From: Sclerotiophoma versabilis
Taxonomy: Eukaryota; Ascomycota; Dothideomycetes; Pleosporales; Didymellaceae
Direction of reading: 5' to 3'
Length of the DNA: 64,000 nt
Assembly: GCA_012274445.1 (NCBI GenBank)
Contig: JAAROD010000044.1
Coordinates: 620,001 to 684,000, forward strand
Part shown: positions 1 through 12,300 of the stretch, piece after piece
Numbering within the stretch: the first letter of the stretch is position 1
Layout of the letters: every line of letters begins with the position of its first letter
Position numbers and translations under genes: made by a program
The notes under the pieces: model-generated
What the model was told of the DNA's origin: nothing
Database searches by the model: none
The model's input: only the letters and a program-made list of their open reading frames with translations

Positions 1-269
1 ACTCTGCTGGAGTCGCCGCCGCGGTCGTTGGCCTGTCCTTGCTTGCTGGCTGCTTGATACATGGAAATTCCACCATTCTTTTCTATTTCAGCCTTCAGCT
101 CTTCCGCCTTCTTAGAGTCTCCAATCTTCTGCGCTGCAGCAAGCTGTTTGTGTAACCGGTGATGGGTGCGAATAATGGTCCTGGAACGCTGTGCAGTCAT
201 GCGTTCTTTGGGCCTAGAGATTGGAGGTCTCCCGCTTGCCAGCGCTTTCTGGCGCTTCTTGACGGCCAT
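1..269 (-). CDS. BMT2: 25S rRNA (adenine-N1) methyltransferase Bmt2-like, N-terminal part
   Basis: The frame opens at ATG 267-269 on the minus strand and runs without a stop off the left edge (89 codons seen). The protein starts MAVKKRQKALASGRPP, then a segment containing TIIRTHHRLHKQL, a charged helix, and a stretch containing GGISMYQAAS and RGGDSSR. This order (basic start with SGRPP, IRTHHxLxK helix, GG-x3-YQ-x-AS, RGGDSS) matches my recollection of the N-terminus of fungal Bmt2, the nucleolar enzyme that methylates N1 of one adenine in 25S rRNA. The SAM-binding catalytic domain lies outside the window, so activity cannot be judged. The start lies about 195 bp from the divergent ribosomal protein uL23 gene, so the two may share a promoter suited to ribosome biogenesis. 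Assigned by remembered family resemblance only. Confidence 0.7.
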   Translation of the reverse strand, partial: MAVKKRQKALASGRPPISRPKERMTAQRSRTIIRTHHRLHKQLAAAQKIGDSKKAEELKAEIEKNGGISMYQAASKQGQANDRGGDSSR

Positions 270-464
270 CCTGTTTTCGAGTTTGATGATCACATGTCTT
301 GGTGTTGATGAACAAAAGAACGCCGGCCTGCAGATTTAGTGGTCTATGCACGGCTCACCGGGCGCCACTAGCCTCGCTTACCGCACACCACCCGCCGATA
401 TTGAAAGTTCACATTCGACTTTTCCTTCGCGCTTCGTCACTAACCACAGCAACACATCGTCGAA

Positions 465-1253
465 ATGGCTCCCAAGGCAGCATCCAAGAGTACGTTACGC
501 CTTAGTCGCCGGCGATCGGTCGAGCCACGAGCATCCGCACTGCGAGGGTTTTTTGCACACGACGGCAACTTATGCGAAACCTGATATCGTACTGCAATGC
601 AGCGAATGCGCCTCGATCAGTCCCTCGACGAACCTCCTCAAGTTTAAGCAGAACATGGCTAACATATTGCAGCCGCCACCAAGACCGGCAAGCAGGCCAA
701 TGCCGCCGCTAAGGCTGCCCTTCGTGGTGTAAGAACCCCTTGAACTTCTTAAGTCGTGCCAGAACCAATCTCTGGCGGGCTGTTCTTCTCGTGTGTCGGA
801 CACAATTAACGAGATGACAGTCGTACGCGAACAAGAAGCGCGCCATCAGGAAGAGCACCAGCTTCCACCAGCCCAAGACCCTTGAGCTGTCTCGTGCTCC
901 CAAGTACCCCCGCAAGTCGATTCCCCATGCCCCTCGCATGGATGCCTCGACCATCCTGATCCACCCTCTTAACACCGAGTCTGCCATGAAGAAGGTAATT
1001 GGAATCAATCCGAACTCTCAAAGAGAAGGCGCTGACCAGAGCTTAGATCGAGGAGAACAACACCCTCGTCTTCATCGTCGACGTTAAGGCCAACAAGCGC
1101 CAGATCGCTGCTGCCCTCAAGAAGCAGTACGACGTCTCTTGCATCAAGATCAACACCCTCATCCGTCCTGACGGCTCCAAGAAGGCTTTCGCCCGCCTGA
1201 CCGCTGATGTCGACGCTCTCGACATTGCTGCCACCAAGCTCAACCTCGTTTAA
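465..1253 (+). CDS. RPL25: 60S ribosomal protein uL23 (Rpl25 / L23a)
   Basis: Four exons: 465-489, 673-728, 821-994 and 1047-1253, giving 153 residues. The protein has a short Ala/Lys-rich eukaryotic N-terminal extension followed by the conserved uL23 fold. Visible family motifs include KTLELSRAPKYPRKS, NTESAMKK, NTLVFIVDVKANK, INTLIRPDGSKKA and LTADVDALDIA near the C-terminus. uL23 binds 25S rRNA domain III and forms part of the polypeptide exit-tunnel rim, where nascent-chain factors dock. Length is close to the yeast and Aspergillus homologues (about 142-157). Exon phases agree: exon 1 ends in phase 1, the later junctions are phase 0. The first intron (183 nt) is the longest; I looked for C/D snoRNA boxes in it and saw none. 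The gene faces away from the Bmt2-like gene. Confidence 0.96.
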
Positions 1254-1951
1254 GCGAATTTTGGTGTATGGGAATGACTGGACCTGGGATACCCAGCTAT
1301 GGAAAAAGCGATGTGTTATGCCTGGCGTTCACGGGCACGTAGTCACGGCGACTCGAATGAATCAATTCAGCATGACGCCACTACAAGTGTGCGCGCGACC
1401 TTCAAATGTCTTACTGCAATGCGATACCCCTCACAGTTCACGACATTTATTCCTTTGCCTTTTGTGATGTTGCAAGCTAACCTCTAGGTTTTGCGCCCCA
1501 TGATTGATGGTTCATGGTCTGTATGTTTGGAGAACAATCGGACTGTTCATTCTGAGTGCAGCTAATATGCATGGGAAATACCTAGGTCATTGTACCTTCT
1601 ATCTCTTTGTAACGTTTCCACCTTAAAGTCAACCCAAGACCTAGCCGATCAGCAACAGACAAAGCTTGCAGCAACGCAGTTGATATGAAGTTATCTTAAA
1701 TGAACTTGTCCAGCCGCCTATGTACAGACCAGGAGAATGCAAAAGATCAATGAAAGCACTACTTGTCGTACAGCAGTGATTGCGGATATCGCTCGGTGCA
1801 CGAGCCACCAAAATAGTTGAACTCCATCACCATCCAAGAAACTTTCCGTCATCACCACATCCATACACGCCGCCTCCGATACACTCGACGTCAAATCATT
1901 CTCTCTTTCCCAAAAAGAAACGACAATCACGCGCCTTTACACACAATTAAA
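1254..1951. other. Intergenic: uL23 3' region and TIM8 5' region
   Basis: Nothing gene-like is visible. Open frames here are short and overlap on both strands. The last 100 bases before TIM8 are C- and A-rich with few G, as expected for a fungal 5' leader. Confidence 0.6.
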
Positions 1952-2339
1952 ATGGACGGACTCGGCGGCGGCCTCGCGAATGTAGACGTCACCCGGCTCA
2001 GCGACGCCGACAAGCAGCAACTGCAGCAGTTCGCCATCAACGAGGGACAGAAGGCGCGCATTCAATCTTGTAAGTCGCACGAAGCTCGCTAAACTCTCTT
2101 GATTCTTCCTCGAACAATCACCGCAATTTTCTCTCAAGACTCCCAAGGATCAAGTGCTGATACGAACCGTAGCGATCCACAGCTTGACAGACACATGTTT
2201 CCGCAAGTGCATCCCTGCCGGCACAATCAAGAACGGCAAGCTGGACAAATACGAAGAGCCGTGCATGAGGCAGTGCGTCGACCGGTTTTTGGACGCGAAT
2301 ATCGTTGTGCTGAGAGAATTGGAGAGGCTGAGGCAGTAG
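1952..2339 (+). CDS. TIM8: Mitochondrial intermembrane-space chaperone Tim8
   Basis: Two exons, 1952-2069 and 2173-2339, encode 94 residues. Residues around SIHSLTDTCFRKC and EEPCMRQCVDRFLDAN carry the twin CX3C motif of the small Tim family (CFRKC and CMRQC, 17 residues apart). The lead-in helix (LSDADKQQLQQF) and the SIH-x-LT-x-CF-KC and C-x-N/Q-CV-x-RF-x-DAN patterns fit Tim8 better than Tim9, 10 or 13. With Tim13 it forms a hexameric chaperone that carries hydrophobic precursors such as Tim23 across the intermembrane space; the four cysteines form two disulfides by the Mia40 pathway. There is no presequence, as expected for this import route. The intron splits a Ser codon. The length is normal and nothing appears broken. 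Confidence 0.93.
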
Positions 2340-2707
2340 AGCCTTGGGGCTGAGGAATAGCGGGCCATGGATGGCGTGTTGCCACGCGCAGCATGTGATG
2401 AGCGTGTATGATACAGACATTAACAGATGGATTGTACAATATGGGATGACAAGAACTGATGCATCAGAGTTGGGGCATCTGTAGGAGGTGTACAAATACG
2501 AAGACAATGGTTCTACTGCACTTTTGCATGAGCAAGTGCTGCACTCGAAATTATAGGATGTCAAGATGAGCTGAGGTTACTACGGAGCGCAACAGGACAG
2601 GACTCGAAAGCACATAATAACCGGTTCAAGTAGTAAGTCGTCGTGATTGGCATTACATTCGCACAATCCTCACCAAAGTCTAGACTAGCAAATTCACCAA
2701 CCTATAC
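2340..2707. other. Intergenic between convergent TIM8 and glycoprotein genes
   Basis: Shared 3' region of two convergent genes. A loose C/D-box-like pattern (GTGATGA near 2395, CTGA near 2456) was examined and not accepted. No gene is supported. Confidence 0.55.
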
Positions 2708-3840
2708 TTAAACCGCAACCACAAGTCCAACACCAATCGCCCAAGCCAACAAGCTCCACGCTCCCAGAGCACCAGTGGGAGCACCCGCCCCACCTGTTTG
2801 CTCACCACCCGTGATGTTGTATCTGCCCAGCACATCCTGCACACCGGCCTTCTGTCTGCTCCCCTCCGTCACTGCGCCCGGCAGAAGACAAGAAATCTGC
2901 ACTCTCTGCATATCTTGCCTGAAAATCCTTCCCGGCCTGACCGTAGGGAAGAAAGCCATGATATCCATTAGCGGGAAATTGGTCCCAACGTCGTAGTCCT
3001 GGAGCGCAGCGAACGTGCCAAACGAGCTGGAAAAGTTGCGCCCATCGCACACAAGCGGATCTTCAAGAGTGGATGTAGAGTTGTCGGCTGTTAGGGGATA
3101 CGATGGGTGACCGAAGTGTTGTGCCACGCTCGTGTTGAAGTCTGGGTTTGCTGTGCTGCATCAGCATCTTGTTTCTTCAATCACAGCACAGCACAGCACG
3201 GCACACAATCACAGGTAGTAAACATAAAGAGGGACAGGGGATTCATCGACTTACGACGACTGACCGCCTCCACCATCCCACTCTTCTCGCACTCCCACGG
3301 CACCGTGGTATTCATCTCCCTGCACGTAGTATACTCGCTCCTCTCGCGCGCCGCGCTGTTCGAATACTGTATCTGCAACCGCTTCAAACATGCCTCGCTC
3401 ACTAGGCTTCTACAATCCCCGTTATCCGACGTGCTGCGCTCCAACGCGTCTTTAGTCCACGTCAAGTTGCGCGCAACCTGCAGCGGCAGGATATTATGGC
3501 ACAAGCGCACGTCCCTTCCCAGCCGCATGGTGTTGGACTCCCCTGTATCAAGCCAGAGCACCGTTTCTGTGTCGGCAGCGTCGGGCGCGGCATTGGCGTG
3601 TGGCCGGATGTACGAGGAGAGTTGCCACGAGACACCGGTATGGTTTTCTATGCGCACGTCGCTATTATCACTGCCGAGGTAGACGAGGCGCAGCGCAGGA
3701 ATCTCGAGGGTTGCGGAGGCATTGCGGGCGAGCAGAGGAGCGATGGTAGAGCATTGTGAAGAGTCATCCTGGGCCAACGAGGGAGCCGGTGCAAGGAGAA
3801 GAGCGAGGAGCGTCGATGCAAGGAATTTACAACAAGACAT
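2708..3840 (-). CDS. Probable GPI-anchored secreted glycoprotein of unknown function
   Basis: Exon 1 is 3255-3840 and exon 2 is 2708-3150; the intron (3151-3254) has a GTAAGT donor and a CAG acceptor, phase 1. The protein is 342 residues. Residues 1-23 form a signal peptide (hydrophobic core STLLALLLAPAPSLA). The body has about a dozen cysteines and many N-glycosylation sequons (for example NAS, NHT, NLT, NTT, NTS, NST, NFS, NIT). The C-terminus has small residues (GGAGAPTGALG) followed by a hydrophobic tail ending VGLVVAV, the layout of a GPI-attachment signal. It is therefore likely on the plasma membrane or in the wall. I do not recognise a catalytic domain. The 5' leader just upstream has a tandem CGTAT-type repeat. 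Confidence 0.8.
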
Positions 3841-5087
3841 TGTATCGTATTGTATCGTATCGTATTGTATGTGTGGTCAAATAACTATCCAACACTCTAC
3901 GCGGATTATGCTCTTTTATCTGCCCCATTACAATCGTCATTTTGCACTATATATGCACACATTCCAATGTTGCGGCTCTACGTCACTCTGTCTTAAAGCT
4001 GGACCCAAGGCTCGCTCCTAGAAGTAACCAAAGCCCTTGGCTGCTGGCCTGAAGTACCGTATTCAGCACCATGGTGTTGTAGCACGCGTCGATCGCAGGG
4101 CTATAGTGCGGCTATAGCGCGGCTAAGATGCCTTATACCCGTGCTGGGCGTACCGGTAGTACCACCCTACAAAGGCTTGGCTGCGCACGCGAGCACCGAT
4201 CGACAGCCATGATGCATAAAGAAAGTTCGAAATATAGAAACTCGTGTACGAGAGCAACTTGGTAATGATGATGTTGTGCTGGATTTCGAACTGAGTGTAC
4301 TCTGAGAGATTTGGAGCTTCGCCGACAAAGGCGGGATTCTCCACTGCGGCTGGGTGAACAAGGGACGAATGCAGCGTAAGGGTGGGAGCTTCTGCTTGGT
4401 ATAACGTAAAGGACATGCAGATTTCAGTCCGTTTGTACGCATGGTTTCAGACACAGCAGGCCCTTTTTCTACTTGGAGAAGTGAGCTGTGGTTGGTACTA
4501 CTGCTGGTGCTCACCAGCTCATATACAATACGTGTATGTCGACATGAATTGCGTTACTGCATGTCTACACCTTAACTTGATTTCTTAGAGAGCGGATCTG
4601 GCTACGATCCAAATCTAATGGGGTTCGTTTCCGCACCTTCAGGCACACCGTAAGACAATCTAAGGTGAGAAACAATTTACCTCTGATATTGGAGTTATGA
4701 GCTCAACTATTAGAACAGTAGCAAAGTAGAACTGCACGATTGGCGATGTGCGATGAAAGTATGTAAGGAAGCACCGAGCTCAGTAACACAAGTGGTGCTC
4801 TGAACGATAGTATCGCCAAGCAGCTTGAGCAAGACGCCCTGTACTTGGTAGGCACATTTTGTTCATTTGATGCGATCTAACCGCTCCCTGTTCTTCATAG
4901 CAATCTCAGGATCAACCTGACTGACTGCTCCTACTTGGCATAGGCCATTCCGCTGCCAATCGACCTCATCCCCCATCGTCCTTGCCAACGCCTTTGACCT
5001 CCTGGCAGGCCCAGTAAGACGACCTCGAGAGTCTTCGTCAGGAGTTTCGTCAGAGTCCTCCTCAAAAGCTTTGGCGGCGATTTCAGT
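3841..5087. other. Intergenic, 1.2 kb
   Basis: Holds the leader of the glycoprotein gene, with a short tandem repeat of about 25 bp (units of TGTATCGTAT, 3841-3866), and the 3' region of the seryl-tRNA synthetase gene. A 97-codon minus-strand frame (4123-4416) has some protein-like composition but no recognisable domain and no support as a gene. Confidence 0.5.
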
Positions 5088-6703
5088 TCACTTTGTCCTG
5101 TCCGGGAGAGGGGTCTTGACCTCGTCCTTGCTGGGCTTCCACTCTTTGACGAACGGCAGGAAATCAGGCTGGCCGGGGATGTATTTACGCAGCACCTCGG
5201 GGACGGTGAAACCCTCGGGGGTCTGGTAGTTTTCGAGGATACAGCAGAGTGTGCGTTCGGTGGCGCATACTTTGTATTCAAGTCAGCACACATGTTTCAT
5301 TCCGAATCTTGACCCAAAATAGAGGGAATAGGTATGGAAATGGAAGGGGAACTTACGTGTACCGTTCAAAGCGTGAACGTATTCCTTACGTGTAGCAGTC
5401 TGCTTCTTGACACCGAATCGAATCTCGAGCTCGCGCGTTTGGTAGTCTGTGCAGTTGGAGATGGACACGAGTTCCTTGTACTCGCCGCCGCCAGTGACGG
5501 GGAACCAGGCCTCGAGATCGCGCTTCATGGACGCCGCGTTGTCTACACACGAAGGTCAGCTCACACTCCCCATCTTTGGGTGTAATCTGACTTACTCAAC
5601 GCTCCACTGACGATGTTGATGACCTGATACGGCAGGCCCAGGCTCTGGTAGAACTCCTCAGACGTAGCAAGCATGCTCTCGAATGCCTCCCACGACTTCT
5701 CAGGGTGGGTAATAATAAACTGCTCCACCTTCTCGAACTGATGTATCCTGAAAATACCCCACGCGTCCTTTCCGTGCGAACCAGCCTCCTTCCTGAAGTT
5801 AGTCGAGTATCCAGCATACTTGATGGGCAGATCGGCGGTGCCGAGCCACTCCTCTGAGTGCAGGGCGCTGATGGGCTGTTCGGAGGTAGCGATGAGGTAC
5901 TTGTCTGTCTCGGGCTTGTCCTTGCTCTCGGTGACTTTGTACAGCTCCTCGTCGAAGTCGGAAAGTTGGGCCGTCTTGGCCATCTGGTCGCGGAGCATGA
6001 AGAAAGGTGGCTGGTTGGGTGTGTAGCCCTTGTTGAAGAGGAACTCGAGACCGTAGTTGATGAGGGCGAGGTTGAGGAAGAGACCGTAGCCGGTCAAGCA
6101 GTAACCCCTGTGTCCAACAATCTTCACGCCGCGCTCAGGGTCGTAGCCGTTCAGTCTTGTAAGGACGCCGTGGTGTGGAATAGCGTTCTCCTTAAACACT
6201 GCCTTCCTGTCCTCAGGAGCCCACGTCTTGACGACAGCGTTGTCGTCCTCGGTGGCAGACACAGGAACGTCCTTGTGCACGTAGTTGCCGACCGACTTGG
6301 CCTTGACGTTGAGCTTGACCAGCTTCTCAGCGGCCTCGTCTTCCTTGGCCGCCTTCTGCTTCTTCAGCTCAGCCATCTCCGCAAGGAGGTCATCTGCGCT
6401 CTCCTTGGCCTTCTTCTTCTGCCCAACCTGCTTCTGCAGTCCGTTTATTTGCGAGCCGATCTGCGTCGCGGCATACTGTGTCTTGCGGTGGTCCTCGAAC
6501 AGCTCGATGACTTCGTCTACAATCTCGACGGGAGCATTGCGCTTGCGCTGCGACTCGCGGATCTTCTCTGGGTCGCCGCCGCGTTCTGCGATAAAGTCGT
6601 TGCTGTTTACCCCGCCATGTTAGCATGTTTACTGTCGTTGTCAAATGAAGTGGCATTCCAGGCCAGCTTCTCCAAGCGTAGGGTAGGCTTACACGTCAAG
6701 CAT
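5088..6703 (-). CDS. SES1: Cytosolic seryl-tRNA synthetase
   Basis: Four exons: 6693-6703 (only 11 nt, MLD plus two bases), 5596-6602, 5357-5542 and 5088-5269; 461 residues, the usual size (yeast 462). The N-terminal 115 residues form the long antiparallel coiled-coil arm that holds the tRNA-Ser variable arm (for example FEDHRKTQYAATQIGSQING, then a Lys/Glu-rich helix). The class II catalytic core follows: motif 2 region with YSTNFRKEAGS and FRIHQFEKVEQF, a serine-pocket region with VTGGGEYKELVSISNCTDYQ, and motif 3 with NGTLCATERTLCCILENYQ. The C-terminus is a short basic tail ending DRTK. It charges tRNA-Ser in the cytosol. A 390-codon frame on the opposite strand is an antisense shadow. 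The splice choices restore the conserved NGTLCATER and GALNNAA joins. Confidence 0.96.
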
Positions 6704-7392
6704 CTTGTCTCCCGGGTGCAGGTGTGTGCTGTGTCAATTGCTCGTGTGCAATACGTCGCAGCCCAAGGATACACACAAATGTGGTGGTGCGGTGCGCTTG
6801 AGTCAGGGACCAGGATGATCTGTGCGATGGCGGGGCAGAGTGGCTGCGCTCTTGAGGCGCGATGCAGGGCTTGTCGCTTGACGGCCTCCAGCCTTCCCAG
6901 AAGAGCAAGTTTTGAACCATTACATGTGAAAGCATCGATCACGGTATCTCCATCGTCAAAGCTTCAGAGCTTCCTAATCAAGGGGTGGTCGATGCACTCG
7001 TGCACGGTGATCGAGGGGCTCGAACAGTGAGCGGAACAGCCGAAGTGCGGGCTGGGATACTGGTGGGAGACTGCAAAGTATAGACTTGGTTCAAGCGCAC
7101 CTCATAACCATTGCAATCTATAGAGTTAACCTCTGCCGTGTTGTGGAGCCCCAACAAAGAAAGCTTGATACCAAATAGAACCCATTGCGCCCGCTCAAAC
7201 ACCATTACGCCACTGCGCCTCTGCAGAGAGAGGTTGCCTGAAGCATTTGCAGTCAACCCAGCCGACCACCGTCTATACTGTCTAGCCCTTCAACTCAGAC
7301 ATAGCATCCTCATGAAGATGCACACCTTCCTGGCACAAATTTCTCCCAGCCCTTGTCATCATCTATAGAACAGGGCTGTCAGTCCATGGTTT
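6704..7392. other. Intergenic between two minus-strand genes
   Basis: Promoter and leader of the seryl-tRNA synthetase gene plus the 3' region of RHB1. No further gene seen. Confidence 0.55.
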
Positions 7393-8248
7393 TTACATGA
7401 CCTGACACCCACTCTTGCCGCCAGTGGGCTCACCAGGGTTCTGGCTAGTCTCCACCTGCTCAATCAAGAGCTGGAAGGCCTTCTCAACGTTCTCGTTGTA
7501 TCGTGCACTGGCTTCTGTCCAGCCGCACTTGAACTCTTGTGCAAGTTGCTTGCCGTCTTCGGGGGTAACCTGACGTTGCTCGGGACGGAGATCGGACTTG
7601 TTGCCAACGATGACGATGGGGACCCAGTCGACAGCCTGCGTGAGAGGTGCTGTTAGCTCGGCATCCTTGGAATGATGAGGAGACTTACGAGGTGGTTGAG
7701 GATCTTATCCCGGATGATGCGCGCCATTTCGAAGCTCTGCTTGCTTGCAACCGAGTAGACAATCATGTAGCCGTGGATTCCAATGAAGTGCTTCGAGTTA
7801 AGAATGCTGTATTCATCCTGGTAAGAGTGATCATGTTAGCAGTCTTCGCATGCCGACCCATGAAAACAAGACTCTCTCACGCTGCAGTCAGGGTCGCAGT
7901 CGTAGCACAGCTCAGAGCTGAGGTGGGGCGTGGAGCTCTTGTGGACGCAGGAACAAAGGAAACCTCACGTACCTGACCAGCAGTATCGATAATCTCCGTT
8001 GCAAAGTCCTGGTTCTTCCACTTGATCATCTTGCTGAACGTGTTCTCGATAGTCGGGTAATAGCTATCGACAAAGTGGCCGTCGACGAATTGCACCGTCA
8101 TACTCGACTTGCCTGCACCAATTCGCGTCAGTTACAGCTGCGCTGGCAAATCATAGAGCGTGCATGTTGTAGCTCACAACTGCGCATGCTTACCGACAGC
8201 TCTACTGCCGACAATGGCCATCTTTCTCTGCTTCGGTGGGGCGGGCAT
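7393..8248 (-). CDS. RHB1: Rheb-family small GTPase (Rhb1)
   Basis: Four exons: 8194-8248, 7973-8112, 7689-7817 and 7393-7635; 188 residues. G1 is VGSRAVGKSSM, with Arg at the position equivalent to Ras Gly12, a Rheb hallmark. The effector region is YYPTIENTF, G3 is DTAGQDEYS, G4 is GNKSDL and G5 is EASA. The C-terminus is CQVM, a CaaX box for farnesylation. Rheb in its GTP form activates TORC1 and responds to the TSC complex; in fungi it also affects arginine and lysine uptake. Expected location is endomembranes or vacuole via the lipid. The protein is complete and all motifs are intact. The intron between exons 2 and 3 is relatively long (155 nt). All junction phases are consistent. Confidence 0.96.
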
Positions 8249-9342
8249 CTTGTTGGTGGCTTTGTTGTTTGTTTCGTGTTTGTGTTTGTGCTGGCACTGG
8301 TGCTGAGCGGTTTACCAGTGTAGAATTCACGGCCTCAGTCTACTGCTGGGAAGCTGATGCCCAGGCGCGTCGTGTCGATCCCGGAAGCTAAGGGTGACGT
8401 CCGCGGGCGAGGAAGGTAGCACCGAGGAAGCAGGGGTCTACAGCGGCGCCGTTACCGAAGTCAACAAAAACCACCAAATGAAGGTAACAAAGCGGATATG
8501 AAGTTTGCGTGCAACTCTCTCGCACTCGTTTGCAAAAAGTTCCTGAGCCGCGACCTTATGCCGTCATGTTTTCCGTGGTCCACACCAGACCCTTTCCACA
8601 CCACCCCAGCACGGCAGGCGTTGACTTTATCCAGATTGCCCAATCCCAGGCATTCTATTTACGTCATGTCAACTTATCCGAGCTTAGTGTATCTGCAGTT
8701 CCAGCCATCCAGCAACATGCCCTCCTTTGTCAACCATACCTTCCCTTGGTCTTCTAGAAGCTAACGCCCTGCCCGACATCCCCGTTGTCTTGACCTTCCC
8801 GAACTTGTGTGCACGACTCGAGCTGAGCAATCACATGCTCGATGAAAAGTCTCTGAGAACATCGTGATGTGTTATTTGCGCCGTGTGCAGGTGTGATCTT
8901 GGAGTAGCGATTATTCCGTCGGAAACGCGCATTCTCAGATGGGCACGTGGAGTGTGTTTGGAATCTGGAAGCAATTATCTAGGATTCTAGCCAGATTGAG
9001 GTTCTCGGTCAAGTGCTCACGCGTCTGTGGAATACTTGCCTAGACTCGTGGAACACACTATTTGAGACTGATCGCAATCCTGCACGTGTTCACGAAAGGG
9101 CTCTGCTAAATTTGTATTTGTGTATCAAAAGTACTCCTACATTCCTGGCCTAACCAGATTCCAGGCCATTGTTTCGGAAATTATATGCGTAACAACAAAC
9201 GCCCACACTAGCAATTACTGCAAATCCATAATCCCTGGGTATCGTGCTATAACCAGAAACATTCCCGGATATCCAGAAACGCAAAGGAAATTCGTGATCC
9301 ATGTCTGTGACCGCCATGCTGCAATGCATTCAAACACCAACA
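8249..9342. other. Intergenic, 1.1 kb
   Basis: RHB1 promoter side and 3' side of the Wapl gene. Only short overlapping frames are seen; no RNA gene or repeat recognised. Confidence 0.55.
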
Positions 9343-12300
9343 TTAGCGTTCATACTTTCGCGCTGTCGCGCTTTCCAACTTTCCAACGACATGCATAATC
9401 CTCATGTAGTAGTTGTTCAAAGTTTCTTGCCCTTCCGGCCCATCGAAGCGGCTGGCTGTGCTCTTATCGACATGTTCGTGGATGCGAGCAAATTGTTTCA
9501 TGTTCTCAAGCAGGAGGTGAAGCTGTTGATCCGGGAGCAGGGCCTGGATCTTAGATTGGACGGTCGTGTTCAGGCACAACATGCCTAAAAGCACTGCCAG
9601 GAAGCCAATCACTACGCTGACTTCAGACTCTTCAACGGAGCTGGCCTCTGCTGCTCGTTCAGAACCCATCACAAAGGTCTTTACTAGCACCTGGATTAGG
9701 TTTGCATCGTCGATGGCGTTGAGTCGTGCCTGATCGCTGAGCTCAGCGAGATTGATCATCGTGCCCAAACTGAGTGTCAAATCGGACAACACTTGAGTCC
9801 GACGTCCTAAATCCAGCTCGCCAGCATTTAGCCGATCAAATCGAGCGACGATGAAGCGGATAAGAGATTCTATAAAGGTCTGAGTAGAGAAGGGTTGACA
9901 GGCTTTAGGCTTGTTGTTGGTGAGATTCATGCAAAGCTTCATTGCCTCCACGGTCTTTGACAGGTCATTGTCTTTGAAGAAGATTGGAATCGCGTTTGAA
10001 AGCAGTTGAAGGACCTTAGTTGGCCATACAGAATAGTCTCGATCTGTGACGGACACAGTCTCCAACGCTGAGACTGCCAGGTCAAGACCCAACAAGTTCT
10101 CAGCAGAAGCTTTAGTGGCTTCAATGCGTTTAGACAATGTTGAGCAGACGTTGACAAGCTTTAAGACATCGGCCGGGGTCAAAAGCGCCTCTGTGCTGCC
10201 AGACTCTCGAAGACTTCGGATGAGAAGGTCAATCGTTTTGAGTGCTAGGAATTGAGGAGAAATCGTCGGTGGTGTACTCGGAGCCCATACCTTAATTGCC
10301 AGAACCTGTGTGCGAAATTCGGCCAAGGACTCCTGGGCAATCTTGGACATGGTAGACTTGCGATCACGAGCGATCCTTGAAATGTCGGTATCCTTTTCGA
10401 CCAGGTCGGTCAGGATTGTCGTGACGCCGGATCGATACACCTGATCCACAACAGCGAAGGCGGGCTTTGTCTGAAGGATAAAAAGAACCGAAACAGCCGC
10501 GATGAAATCAAAGATTACATCACCAGTCGATGTCATGTTTTCAAGGAGTCTGTGCATAAACCCAGAGTCAAGAAGCTGACTGACGAAGCCTGCGTCAGCC
10601 ATCTTGCTGCACAGGTCCATCATTGCGCTGCGTCGCCCGCTATTGTTGGAGCCATCTGCTATTTCGCGAATGGACTCTTCCATGTCCCACGAGAACATTG
10701 TATTTTGTCCATATTTCCGGAGCTCATGATGAGTTCGCGGTTGACTCGTGGGTCCATCTTCGTCGTCTGTGGAGACAGTTTGCGAGTCCATCTTCCCGTT
10801 GTCGTCAAGGTCCATGGACATCAGAAACTCATCTTCAGGGTTTGCTTCTTGTAGGTAGGATCGCTGGCTTGCGTATGTGAGTTTCGGGCGAGTGACAACC
10901 CCGGAGGTTGTTTGCGAGGCCTGAGAGTCGGCTGTGGTCTCATTGACTTGAGAATGATTGTTGTTTCTCTCATCAACAATCGTGCGCTTCGCTTGCATTG
11001 GCGTCCTGTCCTGCTCCGCTTCGATGTTCGTAACAATGATGCTGTCGGCTTCGTCATCACTCCCACTGTCATCTTCTTCAGAACTCGTATCTTTGTCTTT
11101 AAGTGTGTCTATCAGGCGAGCCTTTCGTGAATGGCTGCTATGAGAGATGTCAGACTGTGATCTGGCGAGAGCACCCAGCAACGACCTTGGCTTTTTGTCG
11201 GTCAGTTGCAACGATGCAAGGGCAGAAGCTGGTGTTTTCGGTGCCGCTGGGCCTCCCAACAGCGTGCTGAAGAGGTCTTTCTGGCGGGGGGTAACAGAGC
11301 CGGGTGTTGAAGTTGTGGCTTTACGGGAAGGCGCTGAGCGTACAGGCGTTGTTATCGCATCCGGAATGTCGTACATAGTGTCGTCAGATGCAGGTATTTC
11401 AGTAGCTGCATCGTTGTGAGAAATTCTTGGAGCTCGCTCGACAGGTAGCATCTTATTTAGCACAGCCGGCGAGGACTGGCCTTTTGACATTGCCAGCTGA
11501 CTGACCAATGGCACAGTACGCACTCTTGTTCGACTCGATTTATTAACTGTACCTTCCACGGTCGTAACTTGTGGTGCTGGACGAGGGACCGGCGCTCTTG
11601 CCGACTCATGACCTGATGATGTTCCTTCTTCCCGTTTGAGTACCTTGCGGTCCCGCTGTGTTTTTGATGTTGTCCGCATACGTTCAGCAACTGGCTTGGG
11701 CGTGGTCGCAAGAGATACAGAGCTCTTCCGCTTTCGGTTTTGCAAGCTTCCTAGGTGGTTGGACTCAACAGGCGCCTTTTGGGATGCATCGAGCGACAAG
11801 ACCCTTGAGGCACCCACTTGCTTCGCTGGGCCTTTCGAGACAAGACGGGGTATTTGGTTGGAAACTTCAGGGGTCGGCAGAGACATCCCTTCATTGTCCG
11901 ACGGTACGTCAAATACGTCCAAACTTGCAGATGGCTTGATTGCTGGCTTCGCCGCCTTGTTCAGAGGACCTGTTGAAGCTATCTTTGCAGACTGTGGCTT
12001 CGGGACAGACTGCGTAGATATGCCAGGAGTCGTGGCGCGTGACGTATCTTTAGACGACGTGTTTGATCGTTGTAGCCGCTGCCCTTTTGCGGTGGCTTGC
12101 TTTTGGCTTTCCGTAGCTCGCGCTGCCTTCGCTAGCGACGTTGTGCTTGTAGACGAAACTCTGGACTGTGTAAGTTTCTCTCGCGCCGGCTGTTGCGGTC
12201 CAGCCTGCTCCTGTAATGATCTTGCTTTGGCATCTGCCGGTTTTGCAACCACGGGCTTCTGCGGCGGTCGAGCAGCGGGCACTGTTGGGCGACCTGGCAC

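Noticed and set aside
2393..2460. C/D-box snoRNA-like pattern after TIM8
   Set aside because: The C and D boxes are present but the terminal stem overlaps the D box and does not pair well.
4123..4416. 97-codon minus-strand frame with some hydrophobic character
   Set aside because: No family recognised, no partner exon found, and no sign that it is part of a larger gene.
5858..7030. 390-codon plus-strand frame opposite seryl-tRNA synthetase
   Set aside because: It mirrors the codon bias of the real gene on the other strand, runs past its start, and has no recognisable domain.
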